64,000 nucleotides of DNA from an uncultured Clostridia bacterium (GTDB lineage: Bacteria; Bacillota; Clostridia; TANB77; CAG-508): assembly GCA_944391955.1 (NCBI GenBank), contig CALXVG010000005.1:1-64000 (forward strand), read 5' to 3'. The translations under genes were made by a program, and so were the position numbers. Below, piece by piece: positions 27,353-36,660 of this stretch. Numbering within the stretch: the stretch's first letter is position 1; the number at the start of each line of letters is the position of its first letter. The notes below the pieces were generated by a model. It was given only the letters and a program-made list of their open reading frames with translations. It did no database searches and had not been told where the DNA came from.

Positions 27353-27879
27353 ATTAATAGTTCCAATAATTTTGGATATAAAGTTTCAGCATTATTTTCC
27401 CAATTATCTACAATCATTTTTGCTTGCTCTCTTGAACCAGCAAAAGTTTTTATTTCAAAAATAACATTATTATTTTCAATAATTTTACAAATTACAGTAT
27501 AAGAATTTTCACTTTGAGGAATGAACTCAGCAGAAACAGAATGTTCATTCTCAATATTGTGCAAATCTTCTTTAAGATTATTATCAATTTGAAATCTAAT
27601 AAAACCAGGAATTAAATCTTGTACTAAGATAACAGCCTGTCTGCCTTCAGTAGTTAATTCATATACAGTTTCATTATTTTCAGAAGTACCTTTTAAAATA
27701 TATTTATTATCTAACAAATCTAACAAAAATTGTTGGAAATAAAAATAATTCATATTTTGAAAAGATAACACTAATTTATAAAAAGCAGTATTTTCTAATG
27801 GCTTATTAACTTTATTAAGCAAATATAAAATTAAAGCTTTATTTTCTGCTAAGGTCTCATTATCAGAAGCAAGTTTCAT
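27346..27879 (-). CDS. DUF4364 winged-helix protein
   Basis: A 177-residue DUF4364 (PF14277) protein. The start MKLASDNETLAENKALILYLL and the TTEGRQAVILVQDLIPG block at about 75-92 are typical. The N-terminal half looks like a winged helix and the C-terminal half is a beta-rich domain. The family is nearly confined to clostridia and has no settled function; a regulator role is plausible from the fold only. The gene has its own promoter and a GAGAGGAG site before ATG 27879. Confidence 0.85.
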   Translation of the reverse strand: MKLASDNETLAENKALILYLLNKVNKPLENTAFYKLVLSFQNMNYFYFQQFLLDLLDNKYILKGTSENNETVYELTTEGRQAVILVQDLIPGFIRFQIDNNLKEDLHNIENEHSVSAEFIPQSENSYTVICKIIENNNVIFEIKTFAGSREQAKMIVDNWENNAETLYPKLLELLIK

Positions 27880-27903
27880 TGTATTCTCCTCTCAAATAAA
27901 AAT

Positions 27904-27932
27904 ATTATAGCATAAACTTATATAAAAGCCAA
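27904..27932 (-). promoter_or_regulatory. Promoter of DUF4364 gene
   Basis: Minus strand TTGGCT, 17 bases, TATAAT; 24 bases before the ATG. Confidence 0.7.
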
Positions 27933-27968
27933 TAGAAAATCTAAAAATAAACACTCCATTATAAACAG

Positions 27969-28032
27969 AAACACACGGTAGTCTTTTTTGCCTATAGGTT
28001 TTCCGATAGACAAAATTTATTACCGTGTGTTT
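27969..28032 (-). terminator. Long two-part hairpin after the pilin-like gene
   Basis: Outer 12-bp stem AAACACACGGTA/TACCGTGTGTTT (27969-27980, 28021-28032); inner imperfect stem TTTTGCCTAT/ATAGACAAAA with a 10-base loop. On the minus strand it follows the pilin-like gene by 15 bases and ends TTTCTGTTT. It may simply be the terminator, but it is longer and better paired than needed. Confidence 0.6.
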
Positions 28033-28047
28033 AGTTTGAAGATTTCA

Positions 28048-29188
28048 TTATATACTTAGAGTCCTTGGATTTCCTGCTGTTCCACCGTCTTCTGAAATTT
28101 TTACATCAGCACCAAGAGTAACTACTGGACGCATTACATAACCGGCAGAATATGAACCATTAAATGAATAGAATAAATACTCTCCACCAATATTACTACT
28201 AATTACGAAACGTAACCCAAAACTACCGTCAGCTTCATCACAAAAACTACAACGAGTTGCAAGCCAATATATTGTATTCGTACCAAATATTAAACTATGA
28301 AAGATTTCATCAGTTAGATAAGAACTTGATACTGTTATATTATAATATGTTTGAGTTATAGTTAAAGAACCTTTTTGATTATGTCTTAAAGTAGTAGGAG
28401 AGGTATAATAATCTTTAGATTCCTCAGCTGTTGTTAGTCCAACGTTATCATATAAAGAAGGTGCATATGATAATTCTTCCGTATATGTTCTAGTGCCTCC
28501 ATATTTTAAACCAGCATATGTATATGCATCTCTTGCAGCTGTTCCGTGAATCATTAAAATTCTTTTCTATATCTTCTAAATTTAAACTTCTTCCAACAGC
28601 AGCTAGAGTACTATTTGAATATTGTGTTTTACATATGTCATTTAATACATATACACAATTGTTATATCCTATTGAGCTACTAAAATACACATTTGTTGTT
28701 GTTGGAACATCACTTATTAAATCTACAGTTCCATCTGAGTTTATAGTTAAAATTCTCCAGTTTAAGCTTGTTTCTTGAGATATACTTTGAGCACTACTAT
28801 ATCCAGAAACAGCTGTGGATAGAGAATAAGCTCCAGCAGTATCTGGTGTATATTCCACATAATCACCAACTGATAAATAAGTCCTGTCTAATTCAGGGTT
28901 AATAGGCGTTTCGGGTTCTTCTGGTGGAGTTTCAACTTGTGTTCCAGAACCTAAATTATCCCATTGATTAAGTAAATCATTAGAGTCATTCTGTAATTGA
29001 GACACTTTGTCATTAGTATCATCAACCGCTTTTTCAGTTTTACCAAATAAATCCCCGCCAATAGTTATATTAATAGTAACAGCAGATAAAATCAGCAATA
29101 TAATTACAGTTATTATTAAAGCTATCAAAGTAATTCCATGGTGAGTTTCTCCTGATTTATTAAATAAGTTTTTTAATAAATTTTTCAT
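28048..29188 (-). pseudogene. Pilin-like (type IV prepilin-type) surface protein, frameshifted
   Basis: The start at 29188 follows GGAGG. Residues 17-45 are a prepilin-type signal: after HHG comes ITLIALIITVIILLILS, the hydrophobic stalk. A Ser/Thr/Gly-rich outer domain follows (VGDYVEYTPDTAG, NWRILTINSDGTVDLIS). The frame then breaks near 28553: one extra base in the run AATTTTAATG. Without it the protein continues as EKNFMIHGTAARDAYTYAG to the C-terminal part ending GYVMRPVVTLGADVKI, a common end in clostridial pilin-like proteins. Joined, it is about 380 residues. It has its own promoter. Phase variation at the T run, true decay, or an assembly error are all possible. Confidence 0.75.
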
Positions 29189-29207
29189 TAGTTTCCTCCA
29201 AAAAAAT

Positions 29208-29236
29208 ATAGTATCACAGAGTAAAAGAAAACACAA
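29208..29236 (-). promoter_or_regulatory. Promoter of pilin-like gene
   Basis: Minus strand TTGTGT, 17 bases, TACTAT preceded by TGTGA (extended -10). The same TGTGATACTATA word occurs in the promoter at 62932-62961. Confidence 0.6.
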
Positions 29237-29334
29237 TAGTTTTGCAAAAAAACGATAAGAAAATACTATTTGAATAATGAATAATAAAAATAAGATAAAA
29301 ATTAATAAAAAATTAAAAAATTTCAAAAAAACTA

Positions 29335-29397
29335 TTGCATTTTAAAAAGTTATGGTGTAAAATGACATCGAAGTGGAGGAAAGTGGTAAAAAGTGGA
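29335..29397 (+). promoter_or_regulatory. mraZ promoter with three MraZ operator repeats
   Basis: TTGCAT (29335-29340), 18 bases, TAAAAT (29359-29364). Just after it AAGTGG occurs three times at exact 10-base steps (29372, 29382, 29392). MraZ is known to bind direct repeats of GTGG/GTGA-type words before its own gene, so this is a strong autoregulation site. Confidence 0.85.
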
Positions 29398-29421
29398 GCG
29401 AAGAAAAAGAGGTGAGAAAAC

Positions 29422-29853
29422 TTGTTAATTGGTGAATATGAACATTCAATTGATACAAAAGGAAGATTAATAATGCCAGCTAAATTAAAAGAAGACATTG
29501 GAGAAAAATTTATAATCACAAAAGGATTAGATGGATGTTTGTTTGTATATTCACAAAAAGAATGGCAAGTTTTTGAAGAAAAATTAAGAACATTTCCACT
29601 TACCAACAAAGATGCTAGAGCATTAATGAGATTTTTTCTAGCAGGAGCCACAGAATGCGAAATTGATAAACAAGGTAGATTTCTTATAGCAAGTAATCTA
29701 AGAGAATTCGCAGGATTAGAAAAAGAAGTAGTAATAATTGGTGTTCTAAATAAAATTGAAATTTGGAGCAAGGACAAATGGCTAAAATACAGCGAAGAAG
29801 AAAACATGGAAGCAGATGAAATTGCTGAAAAAATGTCTAATTTAGGTATATAA
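29422..29853 (+). CDS. mraZ: Transcriptional regulator MraZ
   Basis: A 143-residue MraZ with two SpoVT/AbrB-like halves: [19 protein letters not shown] (4-22) and [19 protein letters not shown] (about 76-94), each with the DxKGR-type motif. It forms a ring that binds repeated GTGG words and controls the division and cell wall cluster. The start is TTG at 29422, 9 bases after AGAGGTGAG. Three operator repeats lie just upstream. First gene of the dcw cluster. Confidence 0.95.
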   Translation: MLIGEYEHSIDTKGRLIMPAKLKEDIGEKFIITKGLDGCLFVYSQKEWQVFEEKLRTFPLTNKDARALMRFFLAGATECEIDKQGRFLIASNLREFAGLEKEVVIIGVLNKIEIWSKDKWLKYSEEENMEADEIAEKMSNLGI

Positions 29854-30151
29854 CTTGAAAAAAGTTTATATAAACTACTAAAGAAGTTTAAGATACAAAA
29901 GAAACAAAATTAACAAAAGAAATTAAGAGAGAACAAAAGATAAAATATGAAAGTTTTAACAAAAGAAATAAAAAAACAAAAGATGAAATAATAAACTAAA
30001 GAAAAACCAAACGAAAGAACAATATTTATACAAATGATACTGTATAAATACAAAAGAAAGAAATAAATACAAAAGTCGCAACAGTTGGTAATACTTTATT
30101 TACCAACTGTTAAATGTTATTTAAACATGAATGTAAGGAAAGATATTTATA
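29854..30151 (+). promoter_or_regulatory. A-rich leader between mraZ and rsmH with repeats and a hairpin
   Basis: About 300 bases without a gene. The top strand is almost all purine in its first half and holds six exact copies of ACAAAAGA (starting 29895, 29913, 29933, 29959, 29976, 30050). A strong 12-bp hairpin AACAGTTGGTAA/TTACCAACTGTT (30080-30111, 8-base loop) comes 40 bases before rsmH; no T run follows, so it is not a plain terminator. The role is unknown. Confidence 0.5.
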
Positions 30152-31081
30152 ATGAAAGAATTTGAACATATACCAGTATTACTAAATGAATGTATTGAGG
30201 GACTAAATATAAAAGAAAATGGCATTTATGTAGATGGCACATTAGGAGGTGCTGGGCATAGCTCAAAAATCATACAGCAGTTATCTGATAAAGGCAAACT
30301 GATTGGAATTGACAAAGATACTGATGCCATACAAAAGGCTAAAGCAGTATTAAATAAATTTACAAATATTATATATGTTCAAGATAACCATGATAATATA
30401 AAAGATATTTTAAGAAATTTAGGTATAGCAGGAGTTGATGGAATACTGCTAGATCTAGGTGTTTCGTCATATCAGTTGGACGAAAAAACACGAGGATTTA
30501 GTTATATGCAAGATGCTCCATTAGACATGAGAATGGATAAGACACAAGAACTAACAGCAAAAAAAGTCATCAATACATATTCAGAAGAGAAACTAGCAAA
30601 AATTATATTTGAATACGGGGAAGAAAAATTCTCGAGACAAATAGCAAGGAAAATATGTGAATACAGAAAAGAAAAAGAAATTGAAACTACATTAGAATTA
30701 GTAAAAATTATAGAAAACATAGTTCCTAAAAATATTAAACAAGGACATCCAGCAAAAAGAACTTTTCAAGCAATACGTATTGAAGTAAATGATGAAATAA
30801 AACCGCTATATACTACAGTATTAAATGCAATAGAATGTTTAAACTCTAAAGGAAGACTATGTATTATAACATTTCATTCACTAGAGGATAGAGCAGTAAA
30901 ACAAGCATATATAGATGCATCAGGCAAATGCACATGTCCACCAGATTTACCATATTGTGTTTGTGGAAAAAAAGAAAAAGGAAAAATAGTTACTAAAAAA
31001 CCGATACTACCAAATGATGATGAAATACTAATAAATCCAAGAAGTAAAAGTGCAAAACTAAGAATCTTTGAGAAAAAATAA
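30152..31081 (+). CDS. rsmH: 16S rRNA (cytosine-1402 N4) methyltransferase
   Basis: A 309-residue RsmH (MraW). HIPVLLNECI at residues 6-15, the SAM motif VDGTLGGAGHS at about 27-37, LDLGVSSYQLDEKTRGFSY at about 97-115 and the end NPRSKSAKLRIFEK are family hallmarks. A Cys pair cluster (CTCPPDLPYCVCGK) near 256 is also usual. It methylates C1402 of 16S rRNA. Second gene of the dcw order; 18 bases before the FtsL-like gene. Confidence 0.96.
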   Translation: MKEFEHIPVLLNECIEGLNIKENGIYVDGTLGGAGHSSKIIQQLSDKGKLIGIDKDTDAIQKAKAVLNKFTNIIYVQDNHDNIKDILRNLGIAGVDGILLDLGVSSYQLDEKTRGFSYMQDAPLDMRMDKTQELTAKKVINTYSEEKLAKIIFEYGEEKFSRQIARKICEYRKEKEIETTLELVKIIENIVPKNIKQGHPAKRTFQAIRIEVNDEIKPLYTTVLNAIECLNSKGRLCIITFHSLEDRAVKQAYIDASGKCTCPPDLPYCVCGKKEKGKIVTKKPILPNDDEILINPRSKSAKLRIFEKK

Positions 31082-31099
31082 AAAAAGGAGGAACAGAAG

Positions 31100-31609
31100 A
31101 TGGCAAAGAGTTATAGTAGATATGAATATGAAACAAGCCCAAGAAAACTTGAGCCAGATTATGGTACTCCTAAAAAAACTGCGCCTAAAAAAACAAAAAC
31201 TGCTAAAAGAGGAATTTCTAAAAAAAAGCAAAAAGAATTAAATAGAAAAAAAGCAAAAACAATTATGTATGTTCTTATTGCATTTTCAATAGTGTTTTTA
31301 TTAAGCTCACGAAATGCACAAATAGATGAAAATTTTGCAAAAGTAAGCTCATTAAAAAGCAATCTAGAAGAAATAGAAAAGGAAAATTCTCAATTAGAAG
31401 TTGCAATAGAAAGCAGTTCAAATTTAGCAAATATTGAGCAACAAGCAAAAAGCTTATTAGGAATGCAAAAATTAACTAGCAAACAAATAGAATATATTGA
31501 ACTTCCTAAAACAGACTATATAGAACCAGCAGCAGAAAATGTAGTCATAGAAGAAGAAAAAGGATTTTTTGAAACAATAGGAGATTTTTTTACACAATTA
31601 TTTAAATAG
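31100..31609 (+). CDS. ftsL: FtsL-like cell division protein
   Basis: A 169-residue bitopic protein: a Lys-rich cytoplasmic tail (1-52), one membrane helix (about 54-72, IMYVLIAFSIVFLL), then a coiled coil (FAKVSSLKSNLEEIEKENSQLE) and an acidic end. Size, layout and place directly after rsmH fit FtsL of the FtsL/DivIC group. Such proteins are too variable for a call by motif, so the name rests on position and layout. A terminator follows at once, so the PBP usually next in order is displaced by two genes. Confidence 0.8.
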   Translation: MAKSYSRYEYETSPRKLEPDYGTPKKTAPKKTKTAKRGISKKKQKELNRKKAKTIMYVLIAFSIVFLLSSRNAQIDENFAKVSSLKSNLEEIEKENSQLEVAIESSSNLANIEQQAKSLLGMQKLTSKQIEYIELPKTDYIEPAAENVVIEEEKGFFETIGDFFTQLFK

Positions 31610-31647
31610 AAATAAAGAACATGAAACACATAGTTCTTTATTTTTTT
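31610..31647 (+). terminator. Terminator after ftsL-like gene
   Basis: AAATAAAGAAC/GTTCTTTATTT with a 12-base loop and a T run. Confidence 0.88.
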
Positions 31648-31702
31648 ATTCAAGTTAGTTATACTATAAAACAATACAGATATCTACAAAATTAGTAGAG
31701 AT

Positions 31703-31732
31703 TTGACTATTTATATAATTAAGTGGTAAAAT
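31703..31732 (+). promoter_or_regulatory. Promoter of glycosyltransferase gene
   Basis: TTGACT (31703-31708), 18 bases, TAAAAT (31727-31732). Confidence 0.6.
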
Positions 31733-31764
31733 AATACAAGGTGAGAAAAAATGAGGGATATTTT

Positions 31765-32952
31765 ATGAGAGTATTATTAGTAAACCACTTTCCACTTCAA
31801 GGTTCAGGTAGTGGAGTGTATGTATTAAACATAGCAAGAAGTTTAGAAAAAGCTGGACACAAGACATGTATAATAACACCAGAGAACACAACAGATTACT
31901 TAAATGTAAAAGATGTAAAATTACATCCAGTATTTTTTAAGTTTAAAGAAGAGATAGAAGGTCAGCAAGATTTTAATTTTGCATGTTTTGATCCACATCC
32001 TAGAAGTAGCTTATTATTTTCAGATATGACTGAAAATCAAATCGCACAATATGAAGAAGCATTTAGGAAAGCTATAAAAGAAGAGATAGAAGAATTTAAA
32101 CCAGATATTATACATGCACAACATATATGGTTAATATCAAAAGTTGCCTTAGAATTTAACCTACCAGTTGTAGTGACATCTCATGGTTCAGACATCATGG
32201 GATTTCAAGTATGGCCAAAATTTCATGGAATTATGCATGAAGTAGCAGATAATTGTAGAAAAATTATAGCAATATCAAACCACAGCAAAGAAGTTATATC
32301 TAATATATTTAGCAAAGATGCTCAAAAAGTAATAACAATTTCAAATGGTTATGATGAAAAAATTTTCTATAAAGAACAATATAACAAAGAAGAAGTATTA
32401 AGAGAATTAAATATAAATAAAAATTATGATAAAATAGTATGCTTTTCAGGTAGATTAACTAAAAACAAAGGAATAGATTTATTATTAAAAGCAGCAAAAA
32501 CATATGAAGACGGAAATACATTAACACTAATTGCAGGATTTGGACAAGAATATGAATATTTAAGTAATCTAAAAGAAAAATTAGAACTTAAAGATGTAGT
32601 ATTTCTAGGAAATAGAAATTATGAAACACTAAGAAAAATTTATAATATTTCAGATGTTTGTGCAGTTCCTTCAAGACAAGAAGCATTTGGATTAGTAGCA
32701 CTAGAATCACTAGCATGTGGTACACCAGTAGTAGCAGCAAAAGAAGGAGGAATCCCAGATTTTGTTAATGATAAAGTAGGAATTTTGATTCAAGGTGAAA
32801 ATATTTCAGAACTAGAAAAAGGCATTATGCAAATAATAAATAAAGAAAAAACTTTTGATTCAGAGTACTTAGCAAAATATGCAAGAGAAAATTATAGACA
32901 AGACTTATTTATAGATAAATTAGTAAATATTTATAAAGAAAATTTAAACTAA
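31765..32952 (+). CDS. GT4-family glycosyltransferase
   Basis: A 395-residue GT-B glycosyltransferase of family GT4. The N-terminal GSGSGVYVLNIARSLEKAGH, SHGSDIMGF and the C-terminal FSGRLTKNKGIDLLLKA, VPSRQEAFGLVALESLACGTPVVA (with the EAFGLVALE E-x7-E motif) and GGIPDFV are clear. It moves a sugar from a nucleotide donor to an unknown acceptor; the membrane glycolipid or wall polymer is possible but not shown. I choose ATG 31765 with GAGGGA 7 bases upstream rather than the GTG at 31741. It is followed after 14 bases by an aldo/keto reductase. Confidence 0.85.
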   Translation: MRVLLVNHFPLQGSGSGVYVLNIARSLEKAGHKTCIITPENTTDYLNVKDVKLHPVFFKFKEEIEGQQDFNFACFDPHPRSSLLFSDMTENQIAQYEEAFRKAIKEEIEEFKPDIIHAQHIWLISKVALEFNLPVVVTSHGSDIMGFQVWPKFHGIMHEVADNCRKIIAISNHSKEVISNIFSKDAQKVITISNGYDEKIFYKEQYNKEEVLRELNINKNYDKIVCFSGRLTKNKGIDLLLKAAKTYEDGNTLTLIAGFGQEYEYLSNLKEKLELKDVVFLGNRNYETLRKIYNISDVCAVPSRQEAFGLVALESLACGTPVVAAKEGGIPDFVNDKVGILIQGENISELEKGIMQIINKEKTFDSEYLAKYARENYRQDLFIDKLVNIYKENLN

Positions 32953-32966
32953 AAAGGAAGTTTAGT

Positions 32967-33779
32967 ATGTATGTAGAACTAAAAAATGGAGTGAATATGC
33001 CAGTTATAGGGCTTGGCACATCTTTAGTAGAAGGTCAAGACTGTGTATTAAATATAAAACAAGCATTGCAGTTAGGATATAGACACATAGACACAGCTTC
33101 AGCATATAAAAATGAAAAATCAATTGGAAGTGCAATAAAAAAAAGTAACATACCAAGAGAAGAAATATTTATAACAAGCAAGGTTTGGAAAGACTCAATG
33201 GGGTATGAGAATACAATAAAATCTTTTAATAAATCATTAGAAGATTTAGAATTAGAATATATAGACTTATTTCTGATACATTGGCCAAGAAATAATGATA
33301 AAAATCTGAATATAGAAACATGGAAAGCTTTAGAAACTCTATATAAAGAAAAAAAAGTAAGAGCGATAGGACTTTCAAATTTCTTAAAACATCATTTAGA
33401 AATAATTTTAGAAAATTGTGAAATAGAGCCAATGGTAGACCAAATAGAATTTCATCCAGGATTAACAAGAAAAGAAACATTAGATTTTTGTAAACAAAAA
33501 AATATAATTGTGGAAGCATGGGCACCTCTAGGAAAGGGTAAAATGCTACAAAATGAAGATTTGTTAAGAATTGCACAAAAATACAATAAATCTGTTGCAC
33601 AAATATGTATAAAATGGTGTTTACAAAATGGAGTAATACCACTTCCAAAATCTACAAATTTAAACCGAATGAAAGAAAATAAAGAAGTTTTTGATTTTAC
33701 AATTGAACCAGAGGATATGGAATTTATAAATAATATGAAATTCTTTGCCGGTTCTGATATGGATCCAAACAAATCATAA
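32967..33779 (+). CDS. Aldo/keto reductase
   Basis: A 270-residue NADPH-dependent aldo/keto reductase. The (beta/alpha)8 barrel motifs are present: GYRHIDTASAYKNE (Asp and catalytic Tyr, about 35-48), ITSKVW (Lys), LFLIHWP (His, about 107), AIGLSNF and PLPKSTN near the cofactor site. The substrate is not readable. It is in one transcript with the glycosyltransferase and is closed by a terminator. Why these two genes sit inside the division cluster is unclear. Confidence 0.92.
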   Translation: MYVELKNGVNMPVIGLGTSLVEGQDCVLNIKQALQLGYRHIDTASAYKNEKSIGSAIKKSNIPREEIFITSKVWKDSMGYENTIKSFNKSLEDLELEYIDLFLIHWPRNNDKNLNIETWKALETLYKEKKVRAIGLSNFLKHHLEIILENCEIEPMVDQIEFHPGLTRKETLDFCKQKNIIVEAWAPLGKGKMLQNEDLLRIAQKYNKSVAQICIKWCLQNGVIPLPKSTNLNRMKENKEVFDFTIEPEDMEFINNMKFFAGSDMDPNKS

Positions 33780-33806
33780 CATATTAATGAAAATATAAAA
33801 TTTTAG

Positions 33807-33842
33807 AATGTCTCATATACAAGTATGAGGCATTTTTTTTTA
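33807..33842 (+). terminator. Terminator after aldo/keto reductase
   Basis: An 11-pair stem AATGTCTCATA/TATGAGGCATT (one G-U), 6-base loop, T run. Confidence 0.88.
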
Positions 33843-33879
33843 ATAAACTAATAAAATAAAACAGAGAGAGGAGAGATGT

Positions 33880-35847
33880 ATGAAGATATCAAATTTAGAA
33901 AGAAAAAGAAGATTAAGAATAACTCTTATAATAGTATTTGTAATACAACTACTATTAATAACCAGAATAGGATATATTCAATTTGTTACAGGAACAGAGT
34001 TACAATCAATGGCATATGAACAACAAACACTAAATAGAAATGTAAATCCCAAAAGAGGGACTATCTGGGACAGCTCTGGAGAAATAGCTTTAGCAGTTAG
34101 TGCAAGTACAGAAACAGTTTCGGTAAATCCAGTAAATATAAAAACAGAAGACAAAGAAAAAGTCGCAAAAGAGTTATCAAAATTATTTGATTTAGATTAT
34201 GAAAAAACACTAAAGAAAATAAAGAAAAGAAGTGCAATAGAAATTATAGCAAAAAAAGTAGACAAAGAGAAAACAGATAGTTTAAGAATTTGGCTTGAAG
34301 AAAACAATATAACAGCCGGTGTAAATATTGACGAAGATACAAAAAGATATTATCCATACAGTACACTTGCATCAAATATTATAGGATTTACAGGAAGTGA
34401 TAATCAAGGATTAGAAGGACTAGAAAAACAATATGATGATATTTTAAGTGGAACTCCGGGAAGAATTTTAAAATTAACAGATGCTACAGGAACAGATAGA
34501 GAAAAGGAAGGGGAAGACTATATTGCAGCTGATAATGGAGATGACATCGTATTAACAATTGATATGACAATACAATCAATCTGTGAAAAATACTTAGAAA
34601 ATGCATGTATAGATAATGTATGTACAGATGGTGGAAACATTATAGTAATGAATCCAAAAACAGGAGACATATTAGGCCTGGCTGCATATCCTAATTATAA
34701 CTTAAATTCTCCTTTTGAAATAAATAATGAAGAATTAAAAGCAGCATGGGACAGTTTAGATTCAAGCCAAAAAAATGAAAGCTTACAACAAATGTGGAGA
34801 AATAAAGCAATAGCAGATACATATGAACCAGGCTCAACCTTTAAATTAATGACATCTTCAGCAGCATTAGAAGAAGGAATTACAGATACAGATAATAGCG
34901 GAGAATTTAACTGTTCAGGCTCAATAAATATTGCAGGAACTAGAATTAGATGTTGGAGATATTATAGACCGCATGGCTCCCAAAGTTTAAGGCAGGCACT
35001 AATGAATTCATGTAATCCAGTGTTTATAGGAATAGGACAAAAGCTAGGAGTAGAAACATATTATGATTATCTAGAAAAATTTGGACTTCTTTCAAAAACA
35101 GGAATTGATCTGCCAGGAGAAGCTAGTAGTATTTTCTTAAAAGAAGAAAAAGTGGGACCGGTAGAATTGGCAACAATATCATTTGGGCAAAGATTTGAAA
35201 TAACTCCAATACAAATGGCAACAATGGTATCTACAATTGCGAACAATGGAAGAAAAGTAACACCAAGAATAGTAAAAGCAACAATTGATAGTAAAACAGG
35301 AGAAAGAACGGACTTTGCAATAGAACAAGGAGAACAAGTAATTTCAGAAGAAAATGCCAAAAAAGTGTTAAGCATGATGGAAAGTGTAGTTGCAGAAGGA
35401 ACAGGAAAAAAAGCACAAGTTACAGGATATAGAATAGGAGGAAAAACAGGAACATCAGAAGATGGAGTAAATACAGGAAAATATATAGCATCATTTGTAG
35501 GAGTTGCAGACATATCAGATCCAGAAATAGTAATACTAATAATTTTATATAATCCAACAGGAGAAGGAGGACACCAAGGAGGTGGTATTGCAGCACCAAT
35601 TGCTTCACAAGTTTTAGGAGAAATTTTACCATATTTAGAAATTGAAAGTGATGAAATAGATATTAAAGAAACTGTTACTATGCCAAATGTAACAGGAATT
35701 ACTCTAAAAGAAGCAAAAACAAAATTAAAAGAACTAAATATAGAATATAATATTCAAGAAGAATTAACTGATGAAAGTATCATAACAAAGCAAGTTCCAA
35801 GTGAAGGAATACAAATTAATACAGGAACAGTTACACTATTATATTAA
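33880..35847 (+). CDS. Class B PBP with one PASTA domain (SpoVD/FtsI group)
   Basis: A 655-residue transpeptidase. One membrane anchor at about 13-30, then the dimerization domain, SxxK at S319-K322 (PGSTFK), SxN at S377-N379 (NSCN), KTGT at 522-525, and one PASTA domain (about 595-655). It is clearly a paralogue of the protein at 11487-13706 (same YYPYSTLASNIIGFTG-type blocks), but with one PASTA domain less. Its place in the dcw region (after mraZ-rsmH-ftsL, before uppS-cdsA) suggests the division or spore-cortex PBP. Start ATG 33880 after GAGAGGAGAG. Confidence 0.92.
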   Translation: MKISNLERKRRLRITLIIVFVIQLLLITRIGYIQFVTGTELQSMAYEQQTLNRNVNPKRGTIWDSSGEIALAVSASTETVSVNPVNIKTEDKEKVAKELSKLFDLDYEKTLKKIKKRSAIEIIAKKVDKEKTDSLRIWLEENNITAGVNIDEDTKRYYPYSTLASNIIGFTGSDNQGLEGLEKQYDDILSGTPGRILKLTDATGTDREKEGEDYIAADNGDDIVLTIDMTIQSICEKYLENACIDNVCTDGGNIIVMNPKTGDILGLAAYPNYNLNSPFEINNEELKAAWDSLDSSQKNESLQQMWRNKAIADTYEPGSTFKLMTSSAALEEGITDTDNSGEFNCSGSINIAGTRIRCWRYYRPHGSQSLRQALMNSCNPVFIGIGQKLGVETYYDYLEKFGLLSKTGIDLPGEASSIFLKEEKVGPVELATISFGQRFEITPIQMATMVSTIANNGRKVTPRIVKATIDSKTGERTDFAIEQGEQVISEENAKKVLSMMESVVAEGTGKKAQVTGYRIGGKTGTSEDGVNTGKYIASFVGVADISDPEIVILIILYNPTGEGGHQGGGIAAPIASQVLGEILPYLEIESDEIDIKETVTMPNVTGITLKEAKTKLKELNIEYNIQEELTDESIITKQVPSEGIQINTGTVTLLY

Positions 35848-35925
35848 AAATAAATTTAATTATAAAAACTATTCCATTTCATTATAGTTTTATGATAGAA
35901 TATAGAAAAGATTTTGGAGGTAAAA

Positions 35926-36660
35926 ATGGAAGGAATTGATATCAATAATTTACCAAAGCATATAGGAATAATAATGGATGGAAATAGAAGATGGGCAAAA
36001 GAAAACAATTTATCAACAAAAGAAGGACACAAAGCAGGTGCTAAAAACTTAGAAACGATAGCAAAATTTTGCAATAATATAGGAATAAAATATCTTACAG
36101 TATATGCCTTTTCAACAGAAAACTGGAAGAGAACTAAAGAAGAGGTATCAGCATTAATGTTTATATTAAAAGCAAATTTAGATTCAATGCTTAGAAAAAT
36201 GGATTTAGAAAATATAAAAATAAGAGTAATCGGAGAAAAAGAAAATATCCCTCCAGATATACAAACTAAAATTGATAAATTAGTAGAAAAAACAAAAAAC
36301 AATACAGGATTAACACTAAATATAGCATTTAATTATGGAGGAAGAAGAGAAATAGTGCATGCAACAAAAGTACTTGCAGAAAAGGTTAAAAACGGAGAAA
36401 TGGATATAAATGATATAACAGAAGATTCAATTTCAGAAAGTATATATACAGCAGGTCAACCAGACCCAGATTTAATAATAAGAACAAGTAAAGAATTAAG
36501 AATAAGTGGATTTTTAACATGGCAATCAACATATTCAGAATTCTACTTTCCAGAAACATTTTGGCCAGCATTTTCTGAAGATAATTTAATTGAAGCTATA
36601 AAAGCATATCAACATAGAAATAGAAGATTTGGTGGAAGACCAGACGAGGTGAAAGTTTAA
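35926..36660 (+). CDS. uppS: Undecaprenyl diphosphate synthase
   Basis: A 244-residue cis-prenyltransferase that makes the C55 carrier lipid for wall synthesis. HIGIIMDGNRRWAKE (catalytic Asp, residues 12-26), KAGAKNLETIAKFC, YAFSTENWKR and the C-terminal RTSKELRISGFLTWQ with the usual RRFGG end. The start at 35926 has GGAGG 5 bases upstream; the TTG at 35914 is that site itself. Its stop overlaps the start of cdsA by one base. Confidence 0.95.
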   Translation: MEGIDINNLPKHIGIIMDGNRRWAKENNLSTKEGHKAGAKNLETIAKFCNNIGIKYLTVYAFSTENWKRTKEEVSALMFILKANLDSMLRKMDLENIKIRVIGEKENIPPDIQTKIDKLVEKTKNNTGLTLNIAFNYGGRREIVHATKVLAEKVKNGEMDINDITEDSISESIYTAGQPDPDLIIRTSKELRISGFLTWQSTYSEFYFPETFWPAFSEDNLIEAIKAYQHRNRRFGGRPDEVKV

